Source: Limnoperna fortunei (lineage: Eukaryota > Mollusca > Bivalvia > Mytilida > Modiolidae). From it: DNA of 64,000 bases. A program made the translations under genes and the position numbers. The notes beneath the pieces were generated by a model. The model did no database searches. It saw only the letters and a list, made by a program, of their open reading frames with translations, and was not told the origin of the DNA. The stretch lies in the NCBI GenBank assembly GCA_944474755.1, contig OX104123.1, positions 67,635,898 to 67,699,897 of the forward strand, given 5' to 3'. Below are positions 26,337 to 38,704 of this stretch, piece by piece. Position 1 is the stretch's first letter. Every line of letters begins with the position of its first letter.

Positions 26337-27581
26337 ATGGAAGCCAAAGCCAAAGCAGAACCTACAGAAAAGGTAGACTTGGGACTACAGTTCAAAACTA
26401 TGTTCACAACACTTCAAGCAATGGGTCTTAATCCCAAAGGAGATACACCAGAGGAGTTTGACAATTGGATCCAAGATTATGTAGCACATTCGAAGGAACA
26501 TAAGCTCACTTTACCAGCGAAAGAAACAGGAGCTATTCCCAAGGCAGTAAAGAAGGAGGAGCAACTAGAGAAAACCCTCGTAATGTCTACTCATCCACCA
26601 AAAATTAGAAGTTTTTCCGGAGGAGACAACAAGGGTGAGACAGCTTATGATATTTGGAGGTATGAGGTAAAAATGCTGCAGGAGGATCCATCCTATACAA
26701 AGACCCAAAAGAACTTCGCAATCCGTCGAGCATTGACCGGATCAGCAGCACGAATGGTTATGTACCAGGGAGACATGTCTATAGAACAAGTACTTGCAAC
26801 ATTGGATAGTGTCTATGGAACAGTGGATAGCAAGGAACAACTTCTATCTGAATTTTATTGTGCCAGACAAAAAGAGGATGAGGACGTGACTACATGGAGT
26901 AATCGTCTTCAGGAGATTATAGGTAGAGGACTTGAGAAGAAAGTAGTTTCATCGACTGAGGTTAACTCGATGTTACGGAACATGATTTACACAGGCTTAC
27001 GACAAGAACTCAAGGATGTGAGTGGTCACAAGTATGATGCCATCCATGATTTCAATCAACTCAGAGTAGCCTTGAGACAGATAGAGAAAGAACATATGCC
27101 TAGGAAGACAGGTAAGCCACAAACAGCTAAGGTTGCAACAACAGTAGACCAGAACAAAGACATAGAAGAACTGAAAGGTATGGTGCAGCAGCTCACGCAT
27201 ACAGTAACAGAAATGAAGAGTCAGCAGTATCAAGGTAGACCTAGAGGTAATAACTTCAGAGGTAGAGGAGGTAATCGAGGTTACAACCAGCAACCCAGAC
27301 CTAGTTGGGAGTCGCAACAACCACCACCATTTAGACCCAGGATACCACAGCAACAGAATCCAAGGTATAATTGGCAACAACAGCCGCCACCACAGGTATC
27401 TCAAACTGAAGAACAGCCATCCATTCAACAGCAACCTCAAGAATATCAGTATTACCATTCGGAACCAGTATGTCATCGTTGTGGACAGCGAGGCCATATC
27501 CAAATAGGCTGCAGAGTAATATTGGACCATTCGCAGGAAGCTTTAAACGCCAGGAGGCCAGTACGGAGGGGCCGGTACTAG
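26337..27581 (+). CDS. gag: Gag polyprotein of the LTR retrotransposon
   Basis: 414 codons from the ATG at 26337; the frame extends slightly upstream but only with a TTG. Gag forms the cytoplasmic particle that packages the element RNA. The N-terminal 80 residues are charged. Residues about 85-250 look like the helical capsid region of Ty3/gypsy Gags (RSFSGGDN start, LLSEFYCARQKEDEDVTTW). Residues about 295-380 are rich in R, G, Q and P and probably bind RNA. A single CX2CX4HX4C knuckle (CHRCGQRGHIQIGC) lies near the C-terminus. The frame is intact. It overlaps the pol frame and ends at TAG 27579-27581, inside the predicted frameshift hairpin. Confidence 0.93.
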   Translation: MEAKAKAEPTEKVDLGLQFKTMFTTLQAMGLNPKGDTPEEFDNWIQDYVAHSKEHKLTLPAKETGAIPKAVKKEEQLEKTLVMSTHPPKIRSFSGGDNKGETAYDIWRYEVKMLQEDPSYTKTQKNFAIRRALTGSAARMVMYQGDMSIEQVLATLDSVYGTVDSKEQLLSEFYCARQKEDEDVTTWSNRLQEIIGRGLEKKVVSSTEVNSMLRNMIYTGLRQELKDVSGHKYDAIHDFNQLRVALRQIEKEHMPRKTGKPQTAKVATTVDQNKDIEELKGMVQQLTHTVTEMKSQQYQGRPRGNNFRGRGGNRGYNQQPRPSWESQQPPPFRPRIPQQQNPRYNWQQQPPPQVSQTEEQPSIQQQPQEYQYYHSEPVCHRCGQRGHIQIGCRVILDHSQEALNARRPVRRGRY

Positions 27582-27582
27582 G
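27542..27582 (+). promoter_or_regulatory. Predicted -1 ribosomal frameshift signal, gag to pol
   Basis: TTTAAAC at 27542-27548 lies in the gag frame as T TTA AAC, the ideal X XXY YYZ slippery heptamer. Slipping one base back enters the pol frame at 27548. Nine bases later a hairpin can form: CC AGTAC (27558-27564) with GTACT A GG (27575-27582), one bulged A and a GC-rich loop. Spacing and position match known -1 frameshift sites. The gag stop sits in the 3' arm. No chemical or reporter evidence is available here. Confidence 0.8.
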
Positions 27583-29062
27583 TCACAGAAGAAGAGGTCC
27601 CATGAAAAGAAACAACTTAGTGAAAAGTATTGTACCTACTGACCTTTTTGGACAACCAACTGAAACTGACATCATCATTAATGGCAACATAATTCCAGCT
27701 TTATTAGATACAGGGTCTACAGTTTCAACTATTTCGGAATTTTACTACAAGGAATATTTGGCCAACTCTATACCACTTCACACTTTAGATCAACTTTTAG
27801 AAATTGAATGTGCTGGAGGATCACCACTACCATACTTAGGCTACATAGAGGTAGACATCAAGACCCCAGGTAATACCAACACTACCACACGACATGTATT
27901 TCTAGTTGTACCTGACAGTCGCTACAGTCAACAAGTACCAGCACTTATAGGCACCAACATTTTGAACCGTATGATACAACAGTTGAAAGAGGAACATGGT
28001 ACTAGATATTTACAGAACACTGACTTGACTACACCATGGTTTCTGGCGTTCAGATGTATTACCATGAGAGAAAAACAACTCAACAAGAATGATAACCGTT
28101 TAGCCATAGTACGCCTACAACAGACAGTCACCATGATACCAAATCAGACATTAGATGTAAACTGCTATTATGACCAGGAGTTACCTTATCATCAAACTTC
28201 ATCGATTCTTCAATCATCAAACCTTTCACCATCAGTCAATGATATAGAAATTCAACCAACATGTCTACAGTACAAATACAGACAGAATGGTATCATCAGT
28301 GTTAGATTATCCAATACCAGCAACCATACAATAACTATTCCACAGAAGGCTATTATTTGTGAAGTACAACCTGTAACCATTGAGGATGATCCTAATCTAC
28401 CAGTTACCACTAACGACAACTTTAATCCACTGACACTTGTAGACATTACCAAAAGTGATTTAACAGATACTCAACTGGAACAAGGAAAACAACTTATACT
28501 TTCTTATACCGATATTTTTAGTATAGGAGATAATGACGTTGGATGTACTGACAGAGTGAAACATCGAATAGACTTAGTAGATGAGACACCATTTAAACAG
28601 AGATACCGCAGCATTCCTTTGGCCATGTATGATGAAGTAAAGTCTCACCTGAAACAACTTTTAGACATAGGCATCATCAAACCATCTAGATCACCATTCT
28701 CATCAAATGTAGTCTTGGTCAGGAAGAAAGATGGTACATTAAGGATGTGTGTGGACTATCGTCAGCTAAACTCACAGACTAAGAAGGACAACTATGCTCT
28801 ACCAAGGATTGAAGAACTGCTTAACAGCTGCAGAGGTAATAAATTCTATTCAGTCATCGACATGAAGTCTGGTTATCACCAAGTGGAAATCTTAGATGAA
28901 CATAAAGAGAGAACCGCTTTTTCAGTAGGACCTTTAGGATTCTGGCAGTATGAGAAAATGCCTTTTGGATTATGCAACGCACCTGCAACTTACCAACGTT
29001 TAATGGAAAACTGTTTAGCCGACTATAACTTCAAAATATGCTGCATTTTATTGATGATGTGA
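27548..29062 (+). pseudogene. pol: pol part 1: protease and first half of reverse transcriptase
   Basis: Entered by -1 frameshifting from gag. The frame is open from 27470, but the segment before 27548 is only gag overlap. An aspartic protease has the active-site DTGS at about 27707 (ALLDTGSTVS); it would process the polyprotein. After a linker, the RT begins around 28560 with YRSIP, then GIIKPSRSPFSSNVVLVRKKDGTLRMCVDYR and the first catalytic Asp in SVIDMKSGYHQ, then MPFGLCNAPATYQRLM. The frame breaks at about 29045, immediately before the YxDD-type motif, because of a one-base frameshift next to a T run. The reading then terminates at 29062. A sequencing or assembly error at that T run is the alternative explanation. 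Confidence 0.9.
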
Positions 29063-29658
29063 TAATTTATGGAAAGACATATGAGGAACATTTACACAAC
29101 CTACATCTTGTATTTCAAAGAATCAGAGAGTGGAACTTGAAACTAGCCCCTGACAAATGTGAATTTTTCAAACGGAAAGTGAAATATGTTGGCCATGTAG
29201 TATCGGAACATGGAGTAGAAATTGATGAAGCAAAGACAGAGAAAGTAGTAAATTGGCCAAAACCAGAGTCACCAGAAGATGTAAGAAGATTTTTAGGGTT
29301 TGTAGGATACTACAGACGTTTCATCAAAGATTTCAGCAAGATCAGCAAGCCTCTTACAGACCTTATTCCATCACCAACTAAGAAGAAGATAAGGAAAGGA
29401 ACTAAGAAAACTACACCTTTTACTGAATGGGGGAAAGCACAGGATACAGCTTTTGAAACTTTAAAGGAACGATTAGTAACAGCACCAATACTAGGATATG
29501 CAGACAGTTCTCTCCCTTATGAATTGCATACTGATGCATCAGGCGAGGCCCTTGGAGCAGTCCTATACCAACAACAAGGTGATGTGAAGCGGGTCATTAG
29601 TTATGCCAGCAGAGGACTCAATAAAGCAGAGAAGAACTATCCACCACACAAAAGATAA
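29038..29658 (+). pseudogene. pol: pol part 2: rest of RT and start of RNase H
   Basis: Continues pol in the shifted frame. It opens with the catalytic motif FIDDVIIYG (the YxDD position), followed by the thumb region KCEFFKRKVKYVGHVVS and the Ty3/gypsy signature FLGFVGYYRRFIKDFS. RNase H begins with ELHTDASGEALGAVLYQQ, whose Asp is the first catalytic acid. A TAA at 29656-29658 interrupts the conserved NYPPHK...FLALKWA block; the same frame continues after it. The first ATG of this segment is not a genuine initiation site. Confidence 0.9.
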
Positions 29659-29661
29659 TTT

Positions 29662-31920
29662 TTGGCATTAAAATGGGCTATCAGCGACAAATTCAGAGAT
29701 TACCTTTACAATCAGAACTTCACAGTGCTTACAGACAACAACCCTCTCACATATGTTTTGACAACCGCCAAGTTAGATGCCACTGGACACCGTTGGCTTG
29801 CAGCACTTGCAGCTTTCAACTTTGATATTAAATACCGACCAGGAAAAAACAACGCAGATGCAGACGCACTCAGTCGATTACCAACAACCAGCACAACCAG
29901 CATTTCCAGTGACTCAATCCAGGCTATTTGCAACTCAACTGTACCAACTGCTTATATTGACAGTATGACCATTACACCAGATCTAGTAATAGATGATGAA
30001 GATCCAAGAGGAACAGACACTGGCAACATAATTGACTGGATACAAGTACAGCATCAGGATCCAAACATTGCTCTGATGATTGATTATCTGTCTACCAACA
30101 CCAAGCCATCAAAGAAGACTTCTGGTAAAAATCCATACAACAAACAGTTTCAACACCTGAAATTGATTGATGGAGTACTATATCGTTCGACAACCACTGA
30201 TGATGATACCCGTAATCAGCTTGTCTTACCATTAGCCCATGTACCTACAGTATTGCAACTATTACATGATAACTATGGACATCCAGGAAAAGACAGAACA
30301 ACATCACTTGTACGAGACAGATTTTACTGGCCTGGTATGCACAAAGATATACAGAAATGGATAGAAGAATGTGGAAGATGTGTAAGGAGGAAATCGCAGA
30401 CCAACCAACGAGCACCGCTTGTGAATATCACCACCAGTTCACCTTTGGAGCTTGTATGTATGGATTTCTTGACCCTAGAAAGATCAAAGGGAGGCCATCA
30501 ACACATCTTGGTAATAACTGACCACTTTACCAGATTTGCAGCTGCTATACCAACAAGAAATCAACTTGCCAAAACAACAGCTGAGGCATTCTACCAACAT
30601 TTTATAGTTCATTATGGCATACCAGAACGCATCCACTCAGACCAAGGAGCGAATTTTGAAAGCCAGTTAATCAAGGAACTCTGCACCATAACAGGCATGA
30701 AGAAATCCAGAACCACCAGCTACCATGCTATGGGTAATGGGATGACAGAGAGGTTCAACAGAACTTTATTGGACATGCTTGGCTCACTGGATGAGGAAAA
30801 GAAAGCCAACTGGAAGGCCTATGTAGGACCAATGGTGCATTGCTACAACTGTACCAGACATGAAAGCACCGGCCAAACACCTTACCTGCTAATGTTTGGA
30901 AGGAACCCTAGGCTACCAGTAGATGCTGTATTTGGACTGAGAGAAAGTGACAAGGAACCAACCACTAAGTATGTCCAGGACCTGAGGAAAAGAATATCAG
31001 AAGCATTCCAGCTAGCTAACACCGCAGCAGAAAAAGCTAGAGTAAAACAGAAAGACTTGTATGACACCAAAGTAAGAGGAGGTACTGTTGAGGAAGGAGA
31101 CAGAGTATTGGTGAAGATTGTTAGATTTGAAGGGAAACACAAGTTAGCAGACAGATGGGAACATGACCCTTACATCGTCATAGGAAAGAAGAATGGGGAC
31201 ATTCCTGTTTTTGTGGTGAGGAAGGAGAATGGACAAGGCAGGGACAAGACAGTCCACCGCAACCTCTTGCTTCCCATTGGAATATTGAGAGACACACCAA
31301 TACCTGTTCCAAGAGCAACAAAAGTTAAACCAACAGCAGCTCCAAGACCTTCCAAGATAAGACCAGTCCCAGCGAAACGAAGAAAGGAACTTATAATCCA
31401 GACTGATGATACTGAGGATCTTGAATCTGAAGAGGAGTCAGAATGGAGATTTGTAATCAGGGAGGAACAAGACAGCAGTGATCCATCCATCACTCAGGAA
31501 CCTCTTGTTATGTCGGACCCTGATGGACAGAATCAGACAGAAGCTGGAGGGGACGCCCTTCCATCTGAAGACACTGATAGTGTAGAAGATGACCAGCTTG
31601 ATGTCGGTGACCAAGGAAGCGCTTCGGACAGAGAGGAGACAGTTCAGCAGGACAGCAGTGCTGACAGTGATAGTGCTCCAGATGATTTACCAGTTCCTAC
31701 ATTAAGACGATCGACCAGAGAAAGAAGACCACCACTTAGGTACAGGTCTGGAGATTTCATTCTGGCGAAGTCTACTGTTTCACACGAACAACCAGACTGG
31801 GAAAAGAAGATCCATTATATCACAACACTGGCAAAGACTACCAACCTTCTTACCGATTTAAAGGATGAAACAGGAAAGACCATCCTAAGACTATTGGATC
31901 CTGCCCATACTCTAAAGTGA
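29662..31920 (+). pseudogene. pol: pol part 3: RNase H end, integrase, acidic tail
   Basis: Same frame as part 2, after the nonsense codon; the first codon is TTG, so it has no natural start. VLTDNNPLTYV belongs to RNase H. The integrase follows: an HHCC zinc region (HDNYGH...CGRC), then a catalytic core with Asp in CMDFLTLE, Asp in HSDQGANFE and Glu in MTERFNRT, spaced DD35E. A small beta-rich C-terminal domain lies around GDRVLVKIVRFEGKHKLADRWE. The final 150 residues are acidic and Ser/Asp-rich, ending with a basic RRSTRERRPPLRY patch typical of gypsy-like integrase tails. The core motifs are all present, so the only visible damage is upstream. Confidence 0.93.
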
Positions 31921-31952
31921 CAGACAGAATGCCGAGACGTCATTTTCCGGCT

Positions 31953-31960
31953 GGGGGGAG
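31953..31960 (+). other. Polypurine tract
   Basis: GGGGGGAG two bases before the 3' LTR. It primes plus-strand DNA. The two extra bases (TA) before TG fit removal of two terminal bases by integrase. Confidence 0.85.
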
Positions 31961-31962
31961 TA

Positions 31963-33366
31963 TGTGGCAGAGTGTTATTTTCCAGAATTTATTTATTTTC
32001 TATACTTTGTAAATTATTATTGTAGTACACATGTATGATTTAGTTTGATTATTAAATGAACAGGTTTATATATTAGTATATAAACTGACTCACTATAAAA
32101 TCTATCTAGTTCTGTGATACCTATTTTGGATAATACTAATCACTGATTGTGGAATTTGGAGTTACCTGTCAGGTGACAGTTATTTTTAGCAACTCTTCTA
32201 TTTTATTCTAGTACTTCTTACAGTCTTATTGTCTATTGGTCATTTTGAGTCACATGTATTCTTTTGGAGGTAAAATTCTAATTCTATTGTTTTGGTGAAC
32301 ACTTCTTGATAAACCTTGAGAGAGAAAGGCAGACATTTTTGTTTCTTACTGAATTTGCAACAATACTTCACAGCCTTTGTTCTGAGAAACTTTCAACAAA
32401 ACTATATTGTGCTGAATTAGGTTTGTTACTATTTTCTTTCACTAATTCCCAATAATTATGACATTTTAACAGAGCAGCTTGATAATGATCTGAAAGCTTT
32501 GTATGAATCTGAGAATAAATCTGTGATATGAATCTGATCTGATTGCAAGTGTAAATTTTAATATTGTAAACCATTTTTATTGAGATAAACATATCTCTAG
32601 GAATATAAATTAATAAAATAATAATATAACTTCAAGTAAATACAGAAATCATAATAAAGTGTTATGAGAGAGTACAATTTCTTATAATTAGTTAAATAAG
32701 GTGTTAAATTGATAATTTTTAATTGTAAATAATGCTCATCTTACATATGATGCACTCTGAGATATTTTGTGTTTGTCTGTGTTCAGAATGTATGTTATAT
32801 TTTTATTAGCTGAAACACAGTATTTATGATATATAATTTTGCTTCAGGTATAACCATGATGTAGAAGCAGATATGATTATAATGTTTTGACTGCCAGCCT
32901 ATTCATCTTTTTGAGTGGTAAGCATATTGTGTAATTTTGTTATTTTAATTAATGCTTTGCTGCTTAATTGCTTGCTTTGCTTATTAATGCTTGGCATTTG
33001 ATTTTAACCAATGTGATAATTTTGTTGATATATTTTTGAGTTTCTTAATGTGCAAAATATTTATTTTGCAAGTAATGTGATATGTATAACCGAATGAAGT
33101 CTATGGTTTTCAAGGACACTTTCATACATGCAAAGACTAATCTATTTTTAAGTCTTGTGAATTAAGTAGAATAAGAAATATTTATATATTTATTACTTTT
33201 ATGAAACAAGTTAGAGTTATCTTTCTTGCACCAATATTTATGTTATTTTAAATTTGTATATTACAGGGCTTTATTTATTTAGTCATTGTTTTCTGTTGAT
33301 TCCCACTACAAATAAAGAACCTGAAAATTAAAACCAGTGTGTGTTATTTTTTTTCGCATGGTTTCA
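31963..33366 (+). repeat. 3' LTR
   Basis: Same length and sequence as the 5' LTR; I found one substitution (32870 G against 23802 T). Confidence 0.95.
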
Positions 33367-33370
33367 TATA
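33367..33370. repeat. Target site duplication (TATA), right
   Basis: Matches 22891-22894; the satellite unit resumes with CATCTGACC. Confidence 0.9.
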
Positions 33371-34149
33371 CATCTGACCTTGTAGATATCCACTCTGATA
33401 TTCATAATAGGTAAATCACCTAGTCACACCCTATGTATCACCTACTCCTGCTCTATTGTCTCCTATGTATACATCTGACCTTGTAGATATCCACTCTGAT
33501 ATTCATAATAGCTAAATCACCTAGTCACACCCTATGTATCACCTACTCCTGCTCTATTTGTCTCCTATGTATACATCTGACCTTGTAGATATCCACTCTG
33601 ATATTCATAATAGGTAAATCACCTAGTCACACCCTATGTATCACCTACTCCTGCTCTATTGTCTCCTATGTATACATCTGACCTTGTAGATATCCACTCT
33701 GATATTCATAATAGGTAAATCACCTAGTCACACCCTATGTATCACCTACTCCTGCTCTATTGTCTCCTATGTATACATCTGACCTTGTAGATATCCACTC
33801 TGATATTCATAATAGGTAAATCACCTAGTCACACCCTATGTATCACCTACTCCTGCTCTACTGTCCCCTATGTACAAATCTGACCCTGCATATCCACTCT
33901 AAAGGTCATTAAAAGGTAAATCACCTAGTCACACACTATGTATCACCTACTCCTGCTCTACTGTCCACTATATACACATTTGACCTTGTATATATCAACT
34001 CTGAAGGTCATAATAGGTACTAGTACATCACCTAGTCACACCCTATGTATCACTTTCTCCTGCTCTTCTGTCCCCTATGTACACATCTGACCTTGTATAT
34101 CCACTCTGAAGGTCATTAAAAGTAAATCACCTAGTCACACCCTATGCAT

Positions 34150-36831
34150 TACCTACTCCTGCTCCACTGTCCCCTATTTACTCATCTGACCTTGTATATA
34201 TCCACTCTGATGATGGTCATAATAAGGGCATCACCTAGTCACCCCCTATGTATCACCTACCCCTGCTCTACTGTCCCCTATGTATCACCTACTCCTGCTC
34301 TACTGTACACTATGTACACATCTGACCTTGTATATAACTACTCTGATGGTCATAATAGGTGCATCACCTAGTCACACCCTATGTATCACCTACTCCTGCT
34401 CTACTTTCCCCTATGTACACATCTGACATTGTATATCTACTCTGAAGGTCATTAAAAGGTAAATCACTTAGTCACACCCTACGCATCACCTACTCCTGCT
34501 CCACTGTCCCCTATTTACTCATCTGACCTTGTATATCCACTCTGAAGGTTCTAATAGGTAAATCACCTAGTCACACCCTATGTATCACCTACTCCTGCTC
34601 CACTGTCCCCTATTTACTCATCTGACCTTGTATATCCACTCTGAAGGTTCTAATAGGTAAATCACCTAGTCACACCCTATGTATCACCTTCTCCTGCTCT
34701 ATTGTCTCCTATGTACAAATCTGACCCTGCATATCCACTCTGAAGGTCCTAATATGTAAATCACCTAGTCACACCCTATGCATCACCTACTCCTGCTCTA
34801 TTGTCTCCTATGTATACATCTGACCTTGTATATCCACTCTGAAGGTCATTAAAAGGTAATCACCTAGTCACACCCTTTGTATCACCTACTTCTGCTATAC
34901 TGTCCCCTATGTACAAATCTGACCCTGCAAATCCACTCTGAAGGTCCTAATAGGTGCATCACCTAGTCACACCCTATGTATCACCTACTCCTGCTGTAAT
35001 GTCCCCGTCATGTATGTACACATCTGACCTTGTATATCCACTCTGAAGGTCATTAAAAGGTAAATCACCTAGTCACACCCATTACATCACCTACTCCTGC
35101 TCCACTGTCCCCTATTTACTCATCTGACCTTGTATATATCCACTACGAAGGTCATAATAGGTACATCACCTACTCACACACTATGTATCACCTACTCCTG
35201 CTCTACTGTCCCGTATGTACACATCTGACCTTGTATATCCACTCTGAAGGTCATTAAAAGGTAAATCACCTAGTCACACCCTACGCATCACCTACTCCTG
35301 CTCCACTGTCCCCTATTTACTCATCTGACCATGTATATATCCACTCTGAAGGTTCTAATAGGTAAATCACCTAGTCACACCCTATGTATCACCTTCTCCT
35401 GCTCTATTGTCTCCTATGTATACATCTGACCTTGTAGATATCCACTCTGATATTCATAATAGGTAAATCACCTAGTCACACCCTATGTATCACCTTCTCC
35501 TGCTCTATTGTCTCCTATGTATACATCTGACCTTGTATATATCCACTCTGATGATGGTCATAATAAGGGCATCACCTAGTCACCCCCTATGTATCACCTA
35601 CCCCTGCTCTACTGTCCCCTATGTATCACCTACTCCTGCTCTACTGTACACTATGTACACATCTGACCTTGTATATAACCACTCTGATGGTCATAATAGG
35701 TGCATCACCTAGTCACACCCTATGTATCACCTACTCCTGCTCTACTTTCCCCTATGTACACATCTGACATTGTATATCTACTCTGAAGGTCATTAAAAGG
35801 TAAATCACTTAGTCACACCCTACGCATCACCTACTCCTGCTCCACTGTCCCCTATTTACTCATCTGACCTTGTATATCCACTCTGAAGGTTCTAATAGGT
35901 AAATCACCTAGTCACACCCTATGTATCACCTACTCCTGCTCCACTGTCCCCTATTTACTCATCTGACCTTGTATATCCACTCTGAAGGTTCTAATAGGTA
36001 AATCACCTAGTCACACCCTATGTATCACCTTCTCCTGCTCTATTGTCTCCTATGTACAAATCTGACCCTGCATATCCACTCTGAAGGTCCTAATATGTAA
36101 ATCACCTAGTCACACCCTATGCATCACCTACTCCTGCTCTATTGTCTCCTATGTATACATCTGACCTTGTATATCCACTCTGAAGGTCATTAAAAGGTAA
36201 TCACCTAGTCACACCCTTTGTATCACCTACTTCTGCTATACTGTCCCCTATGTACAAATCTGACCCTGCAAATCCACTCTGAAGGTCCTAATAGGTGCAT
36301 CACCTAGTCACACCCTATGTATCACCTACTCCTGCTGTAATGTCCCCGTCATGTATGTACACATCTGACCTTGTATATCCACTCTGAAGGTCACTAAAAG
36401 GTAAATCACCTAGTCACACCCTATACATCACCTACTCCTGCTCCACTGTCCCCTATTTACTCATCTGACCTTGTATATATCCACTACGAAGGTCATAATA
36501 GGTACATCACCTACTCACACACTATGTATCACCTACTCCTGCTCTACTGTCCCGTATGTACACATCTGACCTTGTATATCCACTCTGAAGGTCATTAAAA
36601 GGTAAATCACCTAGTCACACCCTACGCATCACCTACTCCTGCTCCACTGTCCCCTATTTACTCATCTGACCATGTATATATCCACTCTGAAGGTTCTAAT
36701 AGGTAAATCACCTAGTCACACCCTATGTATCACCTTCTCCTGCTCTATTGTCTCCTATGTATACATCTGACCTTGTAGATATCCACTCTGATATTCATAA
36801 TAGGTAAATCACCTAGTCACACCCTATGTAT
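34150..36831. repeat. 1,341-bp tandem duplication inside the satellite
   Basis: Rare variants recur at a constant 1,341-base offset: CTGCTGTAATGTCCCCGTC at 34991 and 36332, ATGATGGTCATAATAAGGGC near 34209 and 35550, and the segment starting ATGTATATATCC at 35331 and 36672. About 13 monomers were duplicated as a block. Outer limits are approximate. Confidence 0.85.
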
Positions 36832-38704
36832 CACCTACTCCTGCTCTATTGTCTCCTATGTATACACCTGACCTTGTATATCCACTCTGAAGGTCATTAA
36901 AAGGTAAATTACCTAGTCACACACTATGTATCACCTACTCCTGCTCTACTATCCACTATGTACCGTCTGACCTTGTATATATCCACTCTGATGGTCATAG
37001 GTGCATCACCTAGTCACACCCTATGTATCACCTTCTCCTGCTCTATTGTCTCCTATGTATACATCTGACCTTGTAGATATCCACTCTGATATTCATAATA
37101 GGTAAATCACCTAGTCACACCCTATGTATCACCTACTCCTGCTCTACTGTCCCGTATGTACACATCTGACCTTGTATATCCACTCTGAAGGTCATTAAAA
37201 GGTAAATCACCTAGTCACACTCTATGCATCACCTACTCCTGCTCCACTGTCCCCTATTTACTCATCTGACCTTGTATATATCCACTCTGAAGGTCATAAT
37301 AGGTACATCACCTAGTCACACCCTATGTATCACCTACTCCTGCTCTACTGACCCGTATGTATACATCTGACCTTGTATATCCACTCTGAAGGTTCTAATA
37401 GGTAAATCACCTAGTCACACCCTATGTATCACCTACTCCTGCTCCACTGTCCCCTATTTATCATATGACCTTGTATATATCCACTCTGATGGTCATAATA
37501 GGTACATCACCTAGTCACACCCTATGTATCACCTACTTCTGCTATACTGTCCCCTATGTACAAATCTGACCCTGCATATCCACTCTGAAGGTCCTAATAT
37601 GTAAATCACCTAGTAACACCCTATGTATCACCTACTCCTGCTCTATTGTCTCCTATGTATACATCTGCCCTTGTATATCCACTCTGAAGGTCATTAAAAG
37701 GTAATCACCTAGTCACACCCTATGTATCACCTACTTCTGCTATACTGTCCCCTATGTACAATACTTACCCTGCATATCCACTCTGAAGGTCCTAATAGGT
37801 AAATCACCTAGTCACACCCTATGTATCACCTACTCCTGCTCTGTTGTCTCCTATGTATACATCTGACCTTGTATATCCACTCTGAAGGTCATTAAAAGGT
37901 AAATCACCTAGTCACACCCTATGTATCACCTACTCCTGCTCTACTGTCCCCTATGTACACATCTGACATTGTATATCTACTCTGAAGGTCATTAAAAGGT
38001 AAATTACCTAGTCACACACTATGTATCACCTACTCCTGCTCTACTATCCACTATTTACTCATCTGACCTTGTATATATCCACTCTGATGATGGTCATAAT
38101 AAGGGCATCACCTAGTCACACCCTATGTATCACCTACTCCTGCTCTACTGTCCCCTATGTACACATCTGACATTGTATATCTACTCTGGAGGTCATTAAA
38201 AGGTAAATCACTTAGTCACACCCTTCGCATCACCTACTCCTGCTCCACTGTCCCCTATTTACTCATCTGACCTTGTATATCCACTCTGAAGGTTCTAATA
38301 GGTAAATCACCTAGTCACACCCTATGTATCACCTACTCCTGCTCCACTGTCCCCTATTTACTCATCTGACCTTGTATATCCACTCTGAAGGTTCTAATAG
38401 GTAAATCACCTAGTCACACCCTATGTATCACCTTCTCCTGCTCTATTGTCTCCTATGTATACATCTGACCTTGTAGATATCCACTCTGATATTCATAATA
38501 GGTACATCACCTAGTCACACCCTATGTATCACCTACTTCTGCTATACTGTCCCCTATGTACAAATCTGACCCTGCATATCCACTCTGAAGGTCCTAATAT
38601 GTAAATCACCTAGTCACACCCTATGTATCACCAACTCCTGCTCTATTGTCTCCTATGTATACATCTGACCTTGTATATCCACTCTGAAGGTCATTAAAAG
38701 GTAA

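Larger units (their letters stand above)
22895..33366 (+). mobile_element. Ty3/gypsy-type LTR retrotransposon, 10,472 bp
   Basis: A complete element inserted in one unit of the 100-bp satellite. It has two 1,404-bp LTRs (TG...CA), a 4-bp target duplication TATA at both sides, a primer-binding site, a 2-kb leader, gag, pol in the order protease, RT, RNase H, integrase, and a polypurine tract. Integrase after RT/RNase H is the Ty3/gypsy (Metaviridae) order; I see no env-like frame after pol. The LTRs show one difference by eye (23802 T, 32870 G), so insertion was recent. Pol carries two lesions, so this copy could not supply its own enzymes. It could still be mobilised in trans because LTRs, PBS and PPT look intact. 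Confidence 0.97.

Noticed and set aside
26997..27530. 177-aa frame antisense to gag
   Set aside because: Shadow of the gag coding sequence; hydrophobic composition arises from the opposite strand of Q/P/R-rich codons.
30882..31493. Antisense frames within integrase
   Set aside because: Overlap a clear DD35E integrase; composition is that of an opposite-strand shadow.
31921..31952. env-like gene after pol
   Set aside because: Only about 30 bases lie between the pol stop and the polypurine tract.
34144..35712. Two similar 75-aa frames
   Set aside because: They are the same satellite monomers copied by the 1,341-bp duplication, not paralogous genes.
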